NCBI RefSeq assembly: GCF_021864535.1
Contig: NZ_JAKJIC010000001.1
Span: 248,001-312,000, forward strand
Origin: Oryzibacter oryziterrae
GTDB lineage: Bacteria; Pseudomonadota; Alphaproteobacteria; Rhizobiales; Pleomorphomonadaceae
DNA length: 64,000 nucleotides
Direction of reading: 5' to 3'
Shown one piece after another: positions 17,810-26,318 of the stretch. The notes below the pieces were generated by a model that saw nothing but the letters and a program-made list of their open reading frames with translations, had not been told where the DNA came from and made no database searches. Position numbers and translations under genes: made by a program. Position 1 is the first letter of the stretch; every line of letters begins with the position of its first letter.

Positions 17810-18589
17810 TCAACCGAGAAGATGGCCGGCGATGAGGGCGGCGTGTTCAGCGGGGCGCTCGATGCAGGGCAGGTGGGCGGTCTCCAGCATTTCGAGGCGG
17901 GCGCCAGGGACCGCCGCTGCGAGCGCGGCGACGACGGCGGGCGGTGTGGAGCCGTCATGCTGGCCGCCGATCACCAGGGTCGGCCGGGTGATGCGGGTGG
18001 CGTTGTCCCTGAGGTCGGCGTCGCGCAGGGCCGCGCAGGTGCCGGCATAGCCGATCCGATCGGTGCGGGCGAGCATGGTGGCCGCGCCGGCAACGTCGGC
18101 CGGGTTCGTGGCGTGGAAGGCGGGGGAGAACCAGCGTTCCATGGTCGCGTCCACCAGCGGGGCGGTGCCGCTGGCGCGCACCGTGGCGGCGCGGTCGGTC
18201 CAGGTTTGCGGCGTGCCGAAGACGGCGGCAGTGTTGGACAGCACCAGCTTCGTGACGCGCTGCGGCGCGTGCGTGGCTGCGACCTGGGCAATCAGACCGC
18301 CCACCGACTGGCCGACAAGGGAGGCGCGCTCAATTGAGAGCGCGTCGAGGAGGCCGATGAGATCGTCCGCGAGGAGGGTGCCGGAATAGTCGCCAGGGCT
18401 GGCGGTGGTCAGGCCATGGCCGCGCTTGTCATAGGTGAGGATGCGCGCCCGGTTGCCGATCGCTGCGACGACATCGTCCCAGATACGGAAGTCGGTGCCG
18501 AGGGCATTGATGAAGACGATGACCGGCGCATCGGCAGGACCGGTGAGACGATAGTGGACGTTAAGGTCGCCGACGGGAATGAAGGGCAT
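17810..18589 (-). CDS. pcaD: Alpha/beta hydrolase, 3-oxoadipate enol-lactonase-like
   Basis: The ATG at 18589 (GAGG upstream) gives 259 aa. The nucleophile serine lies in SLVGQSVGGLIAQ (about residue 93), the acid in VIGGQHDGSTPP, and the histidine in ETAHLPCIERP. The start VGDLNVHYRLTGPADAPVIV and the phrase YDKRGHGLT are typical of PcaD, which opens 3-oxoadipate enol-lactone in the beta-ketoadipate pathway. No other pca genes are nearby, so a different ester or lactone substrate is possible. Probably first gene of the cluster with DUF2867 and dsbA-like genes. Confidence 0.75.
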   Translation of the reverse strand: MPFIPVGDLNVHYRLTGPADAPVIVFINALGTDFRIWDDVVAAIGNRARILTYDKRGHGLTTASPGDYSGTLLADDLIGLLDALSIERASLVGQSVGGLIAQVAATHAPQRVTKLVLSNTAAVFGTPQTWTDRAATVRASGTAPLVDATMERWFSPAFHATNPADVAGAATMLARTDRIGYAGTCAALRDADLRDNATRITRPTLVIGGQHDGSTPPAVVAALAAAVPGARLEMLETAHLPCIERPAEHAALIAGHLLG

Positions 18590-18747
18590 TGGAGGCCTCT
18601 GAGCATGTGTGGTGACATTAGGCAGGACGAGGTCAGAAGAGAAGAGCGCATCAAGGTAGCTTAAGCGCTGATTGACCACGCCCATACACCCGGCCGCAAG
18701 ATTGATGCGGCATGATCGCGGCCTGTCTCAACCGTCAGGATCTGATG

Positions 18748-19500
18748 ATGGCCGCTGTCTCCGCCCTTGAAATCCACGCCTTGGCAAAGAGTTATGATGG
18801 CAAGCCGGCCGTATCCGGGCTGGATCTGACGGTTCGACCCGGTGAGTTCTACGCGTTGCTCGGGCCCAATGGCGCGGGCAAGACGACGACCTTGCGCATG
18901 GTGACGGGGCTCCTGAAGCCCGACAGCGGGGCCATTTCCGTCTGGGGCGTTGACGCGCTCAACGATCCCATTGCGGCCAAGCGGCTTATCGCCTGGGTGC
19001 CGGACGAGCCGATGATCTACGACAAGCTGACGCCGCTCGAGTATGTGGCCTTTGTCGCCGGGCTCTGGGGCGTCGAAGGAGCGGAGGCCGAGCGGGAGGC
19101 GGAGGCGCTGATCGATCTCGTGGGGCTGACGGCGCAGAAGCACCAGCGCTGCGAAGGGCTCTCCAAGGGCATGCGGCAGAAGGTGGCGCTGTGCGGTGCG
19201 CTGGTGCACGCGCCCAAGCTGATCATTCTCGACGAGCCGTTGACCGGGCTCGACGCGTCGTCTTCGCGGCTGGTCAAGGATGTGCTGAAGGCGCGCGTGG
19301 CGGCGGGAGCGACGGTGATCATGACGACGCATATCCTGGAAGTGGCCGAGCGCATGGCCGACCGGATCGGCGTGATCGCCGGCGGGCGGCTGATGGCGGA
19401 GGGCACGTTCGACGAGTTGCGCGAACGGGCCGGGCATGCCGGCTCGACGCTGGAAGAGGTGTTCCTGGAGATCGTTGCCGGCAGCGAGGTGGCGGCATGA
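18748..19500 (+). CDS. ABC transporter ATP-binding protein
   Basis: About 250 aa. Walker A is LLGPNGAGKTTTLRM (about residue 45), the signature is LSKGMRQKVAL, Walker B is KLIILDEPLTGLD, and the switch histidine is in TTHILEVAERM. This is the ABC-2-type ATPase class that drives export or membrane remodelling. AGGA lies 4-7 nt before adjacent ATGs at 18745 and 18748. The stop overlaps the start of the permease gene (ATGA), so the two form one transporter. The substrate is unknown. Confidence 0.9.
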   Translation: MAAVSALEIHALAKSYDGKPAVSGLDLTVRPGEFYALLGPNGAGKTTTLRMVTGLLKPDSGAISVWGVDALNDPIAAKRLIAWVPDEPMIYDKLTPLEYVAFVAGLWGVEGAEAEREAEALIDLVGLTAQKHQRCEGLSKGMRQKVALCGALVHAPKLIILDEPLTGLDASSSRLVKDVLKARVAAGATVIMTTHILEVAERMADRIGVIAGGRLMAEGTFDELRERAGHAGSTLEEVFLEIVAGSEVAA

Positions 19501-21080
19501 CAGAGCTGTCGGCCTCGCCCATGGAGCGCAAGGAAGTGCGCCGGCACCGGTTCAAGCCGCTCAGCTTCGGCTGGTTTGCCGCCCATGAGGCGCGGCTCGC
19601 CTGGCGCGAGTTCCTGTTCATCATGTCGGGCGGGCGCAAGGACGCTTCCTGGGGGCGGACGATCTGGGCACTGGTGTTCCTCGGTCTCCTGCATTGGGGG
19701 GCCTGGTATGTCCTCGGCGTCTACGCGCCTTTTCCGAGCGAGCCGACGCCGCATTTCCTGATGGTGCTGTCGGTGTCCGGCTTCTTTGCCTGGACGCTCA
19801 TGCTGGCGCAGGCGCTGGAACAGGTGACGCGGGTGATCTACGCCCGCGCCGACCTCGACCTGATCATGAGCTCGCCGGCGCCGATGGCGCGCGTGCTGGG
19901 CTTGCGCATCTTCATATCCGCCATCTCGACGACGCTGATGGCCGGCATGCTGCTGATCCCGGTGATCGACGCCATGGCGATTGTCGACGGGCCGCGTTGG
20001 CTGATGGCCTATGGCGTGCTGTTTGCCGGCGGTGCCACGGCGGCGACGGTGTCGATCGGCGTGTCGCTCATGCTGCTCAAGCTGACGGGCGTCAAGCGCA
20101 CGCGCACCATCGCGCAGGTGCTGGCGGCGATCATCGGGGCCGGCTTCACCATCGGTGCGCAGGTGGTGGGCATTCTCTCCATGGGCAGCAGCCAGCGGAT
20201 GGCGGTGTTCGATCTTCTGGAGGACGAGGGGCGGTTGCCGGCTCTCGGCAGCCTGATCTGGTGGCCGGCGCGGGCGGCGTCGGGCGAGCTCTTGCCGCTG
20301 ATCGCCGTGATGTCGCTGTCGCTGGCGCTGCTGGTGGCGGCGATCGGGGTCTCGGCGCGGCGGTTCGGAGCCTATGCCGGCGCCTTCACCGACGCGCCGC
20401 AGGGGCAGGTGGTGAACCGGCGGCGGACGATCGCGATCTTCAAGCCGCGGTCGGTGGCGGGGCATCTCCGGGTCAAGGAGCTGACGCTCCTCAAGCGCGA
20501 CCCCTGGCTGCTGTCGCAGACGCTGATGCAGATCCTCTACCTGATCCCGCCGGCGCTGCTGCTGTGGACCAATACGGGCACGAGCACGGGCGTGGCGCTG
20601 GTGCTGGCACCGGTGCTGACCATGGCGGCGGGCCAGCTTGCCGGCGGGCTCGCCTGGCTGACGCTGTCAGGCGAAGACGCACCCGAGCTGATCGCGACCG
20701 CACCGGTTGCCTCCGGCACGGCGCTGAGGGCCAAGGTGGAAGCAGTGTTCATCGCCGTGGCGCTGCCGGTGACGCCGCTGCTGCTTGGCTTTGCGCTGGT
20801 GGCGCCGCTCAGCGCGCTGACGACGCTGGTGTTCATCGCCCTGGCCACCGGCGGGGCAACGGTGATCCAGTTCCTGTTCCGCAAGAGCGCCAAGCGCAGC
20901 CATTTCCGCCGCCGCCAGACCGCGAGCCGCATCGCCACCTTCACCGAGGCTTTCGGTTCGATCGGCTGGGCCGGGGCAGCAGCACTAACGGTGACGGGAA
21001 GCCTGTTGTGGACGGCAATCCCGATGGCACTGGCAGTGGGGTGTGTCGGGCTGGCGTTTCTGCTGCGGCCGCGGGGGTAG
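19497..21080 (+). CDS. ABC transporter permease
   Basis: A 527-aa integral membrane protein beginning MTELSASPMERKEVRRHRFK, translated from the ATGA overlap with the ATPase gene. About 10-12 hydrophobic segments are visible, for example around residues 60-80, 90-110, 135-160, 165-195, 210-230 and 360-520. Its mid-protein FDLLEDEGRLPALGSLIWWP loop and length fit the large putative ABC-2-like exporter permeases of alphaproteobacteria. The substrate is not predictable. A terminator follows about 130 nt after the stop. Confidence 0.85.
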   Translation: MTELSASPMERKEVRRHRFKPLSFGWFAAHEARLAWREFLFIMSGGRKDASWGRTIWALVFLGLLHWGAWYVLGVYAPFPSEPTPHFLMVLSVSGFFAWTLMLAQALEQVTRVIYARADLDLIMSSPAPMARVLGLRIFISAISTTLMAGMLLIPVIDAMAIVDGPRWLMAYGVLFAGGATAATVSIGVSLMLLKLTGVKRTRTIAQVLAAIIGAGFTIGAQVVGILSMGSSQRMAVFDLLEDEGRLPALGSLIWWPARAASGELLPLIAVMSLSLALLVAAIGVSARRFGAYAGAFTDAPQGQVVNRRRTIAIFKPRSVAGHLRVKELTLLKRDPWLLSQTLMQILYLIPPALLLWTNTGTSTGVALVLAPVLTMAAGQLAGGLAWLTLSGEDAPELIATAPVASGTALRAKVEAVFIAVALPVTPLLLGFALVAPLSALTTLVFIALATGGATVIQFLFRKSAKRSHFRRRQTASRIATFTEAFGSIGWAGAAALTVTGSLLWTAIPMALAVGCVGLAFLLRPRG

Positions 21081-21130
21081 GGTGTTTGAGCGGTAGTTCT
21101 GAGTTTTCAGTCGTTTACCCCTCTCTCCAA

Positions 21131-21153
21131 CTCTCCCCCGCAAGGGGGGAGAG
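21131..21153. repeat. GC-rich palindromic intergenic element
   Basis: CTCTCCCCC-gcaag-GGGGGAGAG hairpin within a C-rich context (CCCCTCTCTCCAACTCTCCCCC). Such pyrimidine/purine palindromes are common dispersed intergenic elements in rhizobial genomes. Only one copy is present in this window. Confidence 0.4.
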
Positions 21154-21212
21154 GGCGCCAATTGGTTCAGTCCAGAGTCGAGTGGCCGCGAAGGCTCTGA
21201 ATGAAATCTCCT

Positions 21213-21260
21213 AGTGCCCTGCTTCACCCAAACTGACGTTCGGCAGGGCACTCGTTTTTT
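21213..21260 (+). terminator. Terminator after the ABC exporter operon
   Basis: A perfect 10-bp stem (AGTGCCCTGC / GCAGGGCACT) encloses a 20-nt loop and is followed by CG and six Ts. It lies downstream of the plus-strand permease gene and 3' of the brnA gene on the other strand. Confidence 0.7.
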
Positions 21261-21273
21261 GTGGTGCTGCGCT

Positions 21274-21597
21274 TCATCCAGCTTTTCGCTGCTTCGCTTC
21301 CACGTGGGAACGCAAGGCGGCGTTGATGTCGCTCTGGTATCCGCGTCCGTCCGGTGTGTTGTCCTTGAACCAGGCGAGCAGGTCGGCGTCGATGCGCAGA
21401 GTGATCTGCTGCTTGATCGGACGGAAGTGGGGATTGCGCCGGGCTGTTGCCCAAGCGTCATCGCTGAGCGGCGCAAGGTCGCCGTAGTCGATTGCCGCGT
21501 CGTCGAGCGCGGCCAAAGCGGCAATGTCGGCCTTTTCCGTGTCCGTCAAGGACGGAGGATTGGCCGGATCGAAGTCATGTTTGACGATCTTGCTCAT
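21274..21597 (-). CDS. brnA: BrnA-type antitoxin
   Basis: The ATG at 21597 gives 107 aa (MSKIVKHDFDPANPPSL). The C-terminus has the ribbon-helix-helix core KQQITLRIDADLLAWFK followed by GRGYQSDINAALRSHVEA, typical of BrnA (COG3514) antitoxins. BrnA binds and neutralises the BrnT RNase and represses its own operon. The start overlaps the end of brnT by 23 nt. The reading frame is intact, unlike brnT. Confidence 0.88.
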   Translation of the reverse strand: MSKIVKHDFDPANPPSLTDTEKADIAALAALDDAAIDYGDLAPLSDDAWATARRNPHFRPIKQQITLRIDADLLAWFKDNTPDGRGYQSDINAALRSHVEAKQRKAG

Positions 21598-21864
21598 AGT
21601 GCCTTCGCTCCCGCTTGTCGGCACGACGAGCCGAAATGATGCGGATGATCTCTTCGCCTTGGTCGTCCCGATCGGTATGTGCCACCAACAATATCACGGC
21701 TCCGCCGACTGAGCCGATCGTCTGATAGCGGTATTCGTAGCTTTCGATCCTATCCTGCAGTGTCAGAGCAAACGGATCAGCGAAGACGCGCATCGCCAGC
21801 TCGAAGCTGACGCCATGCTTGCGCTGGTTGGACGCAGCCTTATCGTCATCCAGTCGAACTTCAC
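21575..21864 (-). pseudogene. brnT: BrnT-type ribonuclease toxin, apparent 1-nt frameshift
   Basis: A GTG at 21864 with AGG upstream begins V-K-F-D-W, the standard BrnT start. After TGG the frame is lost. One base later the other frame continues D-D-K-A-A-S-N-Q-R-K-H-G-V-S-F-E-L-A and runs through DPFALTLQDRIE, YRYQTIG and IRIISARRADKRERRHYE. Adding one G near 21850 restores a full-length 96-aa toxin. As it stands, only a 72-aa product from the ATG at 21793 could be made, without the KHGVSFE region. Either the toxin is inactivated while the antitoxin survives, or the base is a sequencing error. Confidence 0.8.
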
Positions 21865-21894
21865 GATACCTCGCTGCACCATTCGGATGAGAAA

Positions 21895-21918
21895 TGTAAC
21901 TACATTTTTGTAGTTACA
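21895..21918 (-). promoter_or_regulatory. Perfect palindrome upstream of brnTA, likely BrnA operator
   Basis: TGTAACTACA-AAAA-TGTAGTTACA (minus strand) has two perfect 10-nt arms and lies about 30 nt upstream of the brnT GTG start. BrnA antitoxins autorepress by binding an inverted repeat at the promoter, so this is the obvious candidate operator. With its T-rich centre it could also help terminate recG transcription. Confidence 0.6.
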
Positions 21919-21945
21919 CAAGGCTCGCGACTGTTTTCAGATGAC

Positions 21946-24057
21946 TCAGCCCGCGCGGATCAGGCGAATCGCCTCGTCCCTCCCGAACAGGTAGAGCAGG
22001 ATGCGCAGGGCCTGGCCGCGGTCGGAGGCCAGGTTGGGGTCGCGGGTGAGGATGAGGCTGGCATCGTCGCGGGCGGTTTCCATGAGGGCGCCGTGGTGTT
22101 CGGGGCGGACGAAGCGGAAGCCGGGCATGCCGGACTGGCGGATGCCGAGGAGCTCGCCGCCGCCGCGCAGTTTGAGGTCTTCCTCGGCGATGCGGAAGCC
22201 GTCCTCGGTTTCGCGCATGACGTTGAGGCGGGCCTTGGCGGTTTCGCCGAGCGGGCCCTTGAACAGCAGCACGCAGGATGAGGCCTTGGCGCCACGGCCG
22301 ACGCGGCCGCGCAGCTGGTGCAGCTGGGCGAGGCCGAAGCGTTCGGCGTGCTCGATCACCATGATGGTGGCGTCCGGTACGTCGACACCCACTTCGATGA
22401 CGGTGGTGGCCACCAGCACATGGGCCTCGCCGGACTTGAAGCGCGCCATGGCTGCGTCTTTCTCGGCGGGTTTCATGCGGCCGTGCACGAGGGCAACGTC
22501 GTCGCCGAAGAACTGGCGCAGATCCTGGAAACGCTCCTCGGCGGCGGCGAGGTCGCTGACCTCGCTTTCCTCGACCAGCGGGCAGACCCAATAGGCCTTG
22601 GCACCCTCCTGGGCGACCGCGAGGCGGATGCGGTCGACGATGGAGCCGAGGCGGTCGGCGGAGACGGTGACGGTGACGATGGGTTTGCGCCCCGCAGGCT
22701 TTTCGGTGAGCCGGGAGACGTCCATGTCGCCGAAATAGGCGAGCATCAGCGTGCGCGGGATCGGCGTGGCGGTCATGACCAGGAGGTCGGTCTTCTGGCC
22801 CTTGCCGGTGAGGGCCAGTCGCTGGTGCACGCCGAAGCGGTGCTGCTCGTCGACGACGGCCAGCGTCAGGTTGGCGAAATCGACCGACTGCTGGAACAGG
22901 GCGTGGGTGCCGACGACGATGTCGACTTCGCCGGACGCGATGCACTCCAGCGTTTCGCGGCGGCCCTTGCCCTTGTCCGAGCCGGTGAGCAGGGCGACGC
23001 GGAGGCCGGCCTTGTCGGCGATGGCGCCGATGGACTGGGCGTGCTGGCGGGCGAGCAACTCGGTGGGGGCCATGATGGCGGCTTGCCCGCCGGCCTCGAC
23101 GCAGGCAGCGGCGGCGAACAGAGCCACCATGGTCTTGCCTGAGCCGACATCGCCCTGGATGAGCCGGATCATGCGATTGGGGGCAGCGAGATCGGCGAGC
23201 ACGTCGGCGATGGCGGCTTCCTGCGAGCCGGTGAGGGCGAAGGGCAGGGCGGCGCGCAGCTTCGCGGCGATGGTGCCAGTGGGCCGGTTTTGGCGCTGCA
23301 GGACGGTTTTCAGCGACTTGCGGACGAGGGCGAGGGCCAACTGCGAGGCCAGGAGCTCGTCATAGGCGAGGCGGGCGAGCGAGGGGCTGTCGTCGGCAAA
23401 CTCGGCGTTGCTCTCGGGCTTGTGCAGGTGGTGGAGGACGGTGGCAAAATCGCTCCAGCCTTCGCGCGCCTTGTGGGCCGGGTCGAGCCATTCGGGCAGG
23501 GCGGGCAGGCGGGCGAGTGCCGCGTCGGCGAGCTTCATGAGGAGGCGCGAAGTGACGCCCTCTGTCATGGGATAGACCGGCTCCATGCGCGGCAGCTTGT
23601 GTGCTTCGGCCTCGGGCACCACGTGGTCGGGGTGGTTCATCTGCGGCGCGCCGTTGAACCATTCGATCTTGCCGGAGATCAGCACGGTTTCGCCGACCGG
23701 ATAGAGCTTTTCCATCCAGCCCTTCTCGGCGCGGAAATAGGTGAGCGCCATCTCGCCGCTCTCGTCATGAACGAAGACGCGATAGGGCGCGCGCGTGCCG
23801 GGCGGCGTCGCCTTGTGGCGGTCGACGCGGACACGCAGCGTGACGATGGCCCCTTCCGGGGCGGTGGCGATCATCGCCTCGCGGCTGCGGTCGATCAGAT
23901 AGCTCGGGATATGGAACAGGACGTCGAGCACCGCGGCCTCGCGGGCGGTTTCTCCGGCGGGCCCAATGAGGCGCGCGACCTTGGGCGCAAGCTTGGGACC
24001 GAGGCCCGGCAGGGCGGTCAAGGACTGGAACAGCGGGTTGAGGATGTCGGGGCGCAT
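21946..24057 (-). CDS. recG: ATP-dependent DNA helicase RecG
   Basis: A 703-aa superfamily 2 helicase that remodels stalled replication forks and branched recombination intermediates. Domains in order: an N-terminal helical part with LPGLGPKLA; a wedge/OB domain (about residues 60-165, YRVFVHDESGEMALTYF); helicase motif I GDVGSGKTMVAL (about residue 305); DEQHRFGVHQR as motif II; MTATPIPRTLM as motif III; and the C-terminal ATTVIEVGVDVPDATIM and QLHQLRGRVGRG motifs. Length and motifs are intact. The next gene on the same strand is brnT, 81 nt downstream. Confidence 0.97.
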   Translation of the reverse strand: MRPDILNPLFQSLTALPGLGPKLAPKVARLIGPAGETAREAAVLDVLFHIPSYLIDRSREAMIATAPEGAIVTLRVRVDRHKATPPGTRAPYRVFVHDESGEMALTYFRAEKGWMEKLYPVGETVLISGKIEWFNGAPQMNHPDHVVPEAEAHKLPRMEPVYPMTEGVTSRLLMKLADAALARLPALPEWLDPAHKAREGWSDFATVLHHLHKPESNAEFADDSPSLARLAYDELLASQLALALVRKSLKTVLQRQNRPTGTIAAKLRAALPFALTGSQEAAIADVLADLAAPNRMIRLIQGDVGSGKTMVALFAAAACVEAGGQAAIMAPTELLARQHAQSIGAIADKAGLRVALLTGSDKGKGRRETLECIASGEVDIVVGTHALFQQSVDFANLTLAVVDEQHRFGVHQRLALTGKGQKTDLLVMTATPIPRTLMLAYFGDMDVSRLTEKPAGRKPIVTVTVSADRLGSIVDRIRLAVAQEGAKAYWVCPLVEESEVSDLAAAEERFQDLRQFFGDDVALVHGRMKPAEKDAAMARFKSGEAHVLVATTVIEVGVDVPDATIMVIEHAERFGLAQLHQLRGRVGRGAKASSCVLLFKGPLGETAKARLNVMRETEDGFRIAEEDLKLRGGGELLGIRQSGMPGFRFVRPEHHGALMETARDDASLILTRDPNLASDRGQALRILLYLFGRDEAIRLIRAG

Positions 24058-24110
24058 GGCGCCAAGGGTAAGGCGATTCTGGCTGCGGCGGCAAAAGGAC
24101 GGTCAGCGGT

Positions 24111-24686
24111 TCAGGCTGCGGCGTTCAGCCAGGCGCGCAGATTGTCGGAAAGGCGGTCGCGCAGGGGGCGCTGCGCGGGCCTCGCAAAATCGAGAGCGAG
24201 CGCCTGCAGGATAAGTCCGATGATGCCTTCGACCTGGATGTCGATGGCGACGTCCTTGCGGAAGACGCGCATGTAGAGCCAGGCGCCGACGATGCGCTCG
24301 AGGCGGCTGAAGGCCTTGGCAATCGGGCTGGCGTCGCCGTCCGTCACGGCACCGAAGCGGCGGAACACCAGATCGACGACATGGCGCTCGCTGCCCAGGA
24401 CCGCGATCAGCGGCATCAGGGCTTCGACCAGTCCAGCGACATCGCGGGGCGGGGGGAGGGCTTCGAGGGCGTCAAGGCAGGTGTCGAGGCGGGCGCCGAC
24501 GAGTGTTTCGAGCAGCGTGTCCTTGTCGCGGAAGTGGGCAAAGAAGGTGCCCTTGGCGACGCCGGCGCGCGCCACGACATCCTCGACGCGCAGGGCAGCG
24601 TAGCCTGCTTCGCCGATGACCTCCGTGGCAACCACCAGCAGGCGGGCGCGGGTTTGCAGGGTTCGCTGTTGGACGGACTTGGCCAT
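24111..24686 (-). CDS. TetR/AcrR family transcriptional regulator
   Basis: The ATG at 24686 gives 191 aa. The N-terminal helix-turn-helix spans about residues 10-55 (ARLLVVATEVIGEAGYAALR, then VAKGTFFAHFRDKDTLLE). The C-terminal ligand domain is unassigned. Two near-identical 12-bp palindromes lie directly upstream, one overlapping the likely -35 box, so it almost certainly represses itself. The target and ligand are unknown; no transporter or enzyme gene is divergent from it, and the region upstream is a long gene-poor stretch. recG follows 53 nt downstream and may be partly cotranscribed. Confidence 0.9.
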   Translation of the reverse strand: MAKSVQQRTLQTRARLLVVATEVIGEAGYAALRVEDVVARAGVAKGTFFAHFRDKDTLLETLVGARLDTCLDALEALPPPRDVAGLVEALMPLIAVLGSERHVVDLVFRRFGAVTDGDASPIAKAFSRLERIVGAWLYMRVFRKDVAIDIQVEGIIGLILQALALDFARPAQRPLRDRLSDNLRAWLNAAA

Positions 24687-24706
24687 GTCGGGACTATGAC
24701 AATAAA

Positions 24707-24751
24707 TTTGACCGCGGTCAAAATAAAATCCGGGAAATATGACTGCGGTCA
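24707..24751 (-). promoter_or_regulatory. Two TetR-type operators and overlapping promoter
   Basis: TGACCGCGGTCA at 24709-24720, within the longer palindrome TTTGACCGCGGTCAAA, and TGACTGCGGTCA at 24740-24751 are 31 bp apart, three helical turns. On the minus strand TTGACC in the first site is followed after 17 nt by CATAGT, a plausible -35/-10 pair for the tetR gene. This layout fits autorepression by the regulator. Confidence 0.75.
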
Positions 24752-24759
24752 TTTTTACT

Positions 24760-25721
24760 GGCGAACCTGCCGGATCGCCGGCTTGTGTGGCCGGCTGTGT
24801 TTGGCGCGTATGGTCGCGGCGGGGGAGTGGCTGGCGTCGCGTTGTCCGGGGAAGGGCGGTGCTGACGCCCCCACGGTGAAGGCCGTCTCGTTCGCTCGGC
24901 GGCGCGTCGATAGCGTCGAGATCCTGATGTTCAGAAACTTGATAAGCGGTTCTCCGGAAGGGATTTACCATGACCGGCTGCCGGCAGATGGTTCCCGTCT
25001 GGACTGAAGGGGTGGAAGTGTCACCCTGGGCTCGTTTGTCCCTTGGCTTTGTGCACCAGGATATGCCGGAATTCCGGTCATTCCGTGGCATTTTGCGGTT
25101 TGCGCCACATGGCTGGCGCCCTTGGCACTGCGCGCAATGGTTTGGTCGATTTGCTGGAGCTGGTGTTAAGGTTGATCTCTCCGGCGGTCGCTTACAGCAC
25201 CGAACGTCTAGTCAGAAACGCATATTTATGCGTAATGCATATATTGCATTAACAACGGAAATCGCACTGGGTGTATACATTTCTGGTCATACAATTCCTG
25301 AATGCAGGATTCCGAGTTTTTCCCCTCAAAAAAATGTAACGACTATGCTTTACGCGACATTAAACTTTTTCCCCTGATTTGATGGATTTGGAAGGGCAAT
25401 AATTAAAAAGCTTCCTCGACTCCACCGGAATATATAAACAAAAGGCATGTATCTAGAATTGTAATCAACATTTAATTTGCATTGTTTACATTAACCATGC
25501 TTATACTGCGAGTCAGCTATGCATTTTTGCTTTGGTAGCGCGGTTAATGGCTTAAAATCGCGTTGACACGGTCGGTGAATGTGACTGAAAATCATATTCA
25601 GAGACGACGATGTGTGCCGATCCAAGGAACGCAATCGTCTTTTCTTTTTGTTTTCGCAGTCCACTTGAATGGATTGTCTTCGCTTCCGGCGAATGTTGTT
25701 CCGTAAGAGGGGCGTGAAGAA
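24760..25721. other. Gene-poor, AT-rich intergenic region
   Basis: Nearly 1 kb without a gene I can support. Base composition falls sharply after about 25180, to long A/T runs near 25330-25560. A 135-codon open frame from 24970 has no ribosome binding site, no recognisable family and a Cys/Trp/His-rich composition, so I do not call it. Two abutting palindromes at 25218-25250 are listed separately. The region could carry promoters for the small membrane protein genes to the right or be remnant foreign DNA. Confidence 0.4.
25218..25250. repeat. Two abutting AT-rich palindromes
   Basis: ACGCATA-tt-TATGCGT (25218-25233) is immediately followed by AATGCA-tatat-TGCATT (25234-25250). Both contain a TGCAT/ACGCAT-like core. 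They may be operator sites or simply AT-rich sequence. Confidence 0.4.
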
Positions 25722-25964
25722 ATGTCATATTTGATCGTGATCTTGCTATTTGTCCTATGTGCGATTGTTGTCTTTATATATGTGGCCGTGGCTGCAGGGT
25801 TTATACTTCTGTCCCTGCACGAGCTCGTCTCGACCTCTCGGCTGACGTGGCGCAAGGGCATGGTGGCGGCTGGACTTGGGATTGTGTGGCCTGTGACGCT
25901 GAGTGTTGCCGTCTATCAGATCCGACGAAGCGAGAGGCGTGTGAACAAGCCTCAACGCGTCTGA
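25722..25964 (+). CDS. Small membrane protein, unknown
   Basis: An 80-aa product starting MSYLIVILLFVLCAIVVFIY, with two strong hydrophobic segments at about residues 3-30 and 47-65 and a basic C-terminus (RRSERRVNKPQRV). GAAGAA lies just before the ATG. I do not recognise a family. It lies in a low-GC island together with a second tiny membrane protein gene at 26319. The membrane topology makes it more credible than the other open frames nearby. Confidence 0.5.
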   Translation: MSYLIVILLFVLCAIVVFIYVAVAAGFILLSLHELVSTSRLTWRKGMVAAGLGIVWPVTLSVAVYQIRRSERRVNKPQRV

Positions 25965-26318
25965 TCTTGCGCCGAGTTCCGTGCGTGTCGTGACTGGGAG
26001 CGCCTCAGGCGCCTCCGCCTTCTCCTTGAGCTGAGCTGCTGGTTCTTTGCCGATGATGACCCAAGGCGAAATATGCGCCGAAAATGTTAGTCGGCGTACC
26101 AAAGCTCCGCGGCCGGAGCCAAAACAGCAACACTGATTCCGAGCTTCGCGGCCTTCCGGCGAAAGGCATATCGGGAGCGGCGCTCGACGACTTCCCGTAA
26201 AGGAGGCGCCGAGTGGCGCATGGTGAGATATCGAATGAAAAATCTATCCAAGCAAAATCGGGGCGAGTAGCCCGCGAGACCACTGAAACGTCAACTGTCC
26301 TATCCGTGAGAGGGAGCC
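25965..26318. other. Intergenic region between two small membrane protein genes
   Basis: About 350 nt with no supported gene and no terminator-like hairpin with a T-tract. Longer open frames that cross it have no recognisable content. Confidence 0.35.

Noticed and set aside
16421..18337. Long plus-strand open frame opposite the dsbA-like, DUF2867 and pcaD-like genes
   Set aside because: Gly/Ala/Asp-rich shadow of three well-supported minus-strand genes in GC-rich DNA; no family content.
24970..25377. 135-codon plus-strand frame in the AT-rich island
   Set aside because: No ribosome binding site, abnormal composition changing along its length, no family resemblance.
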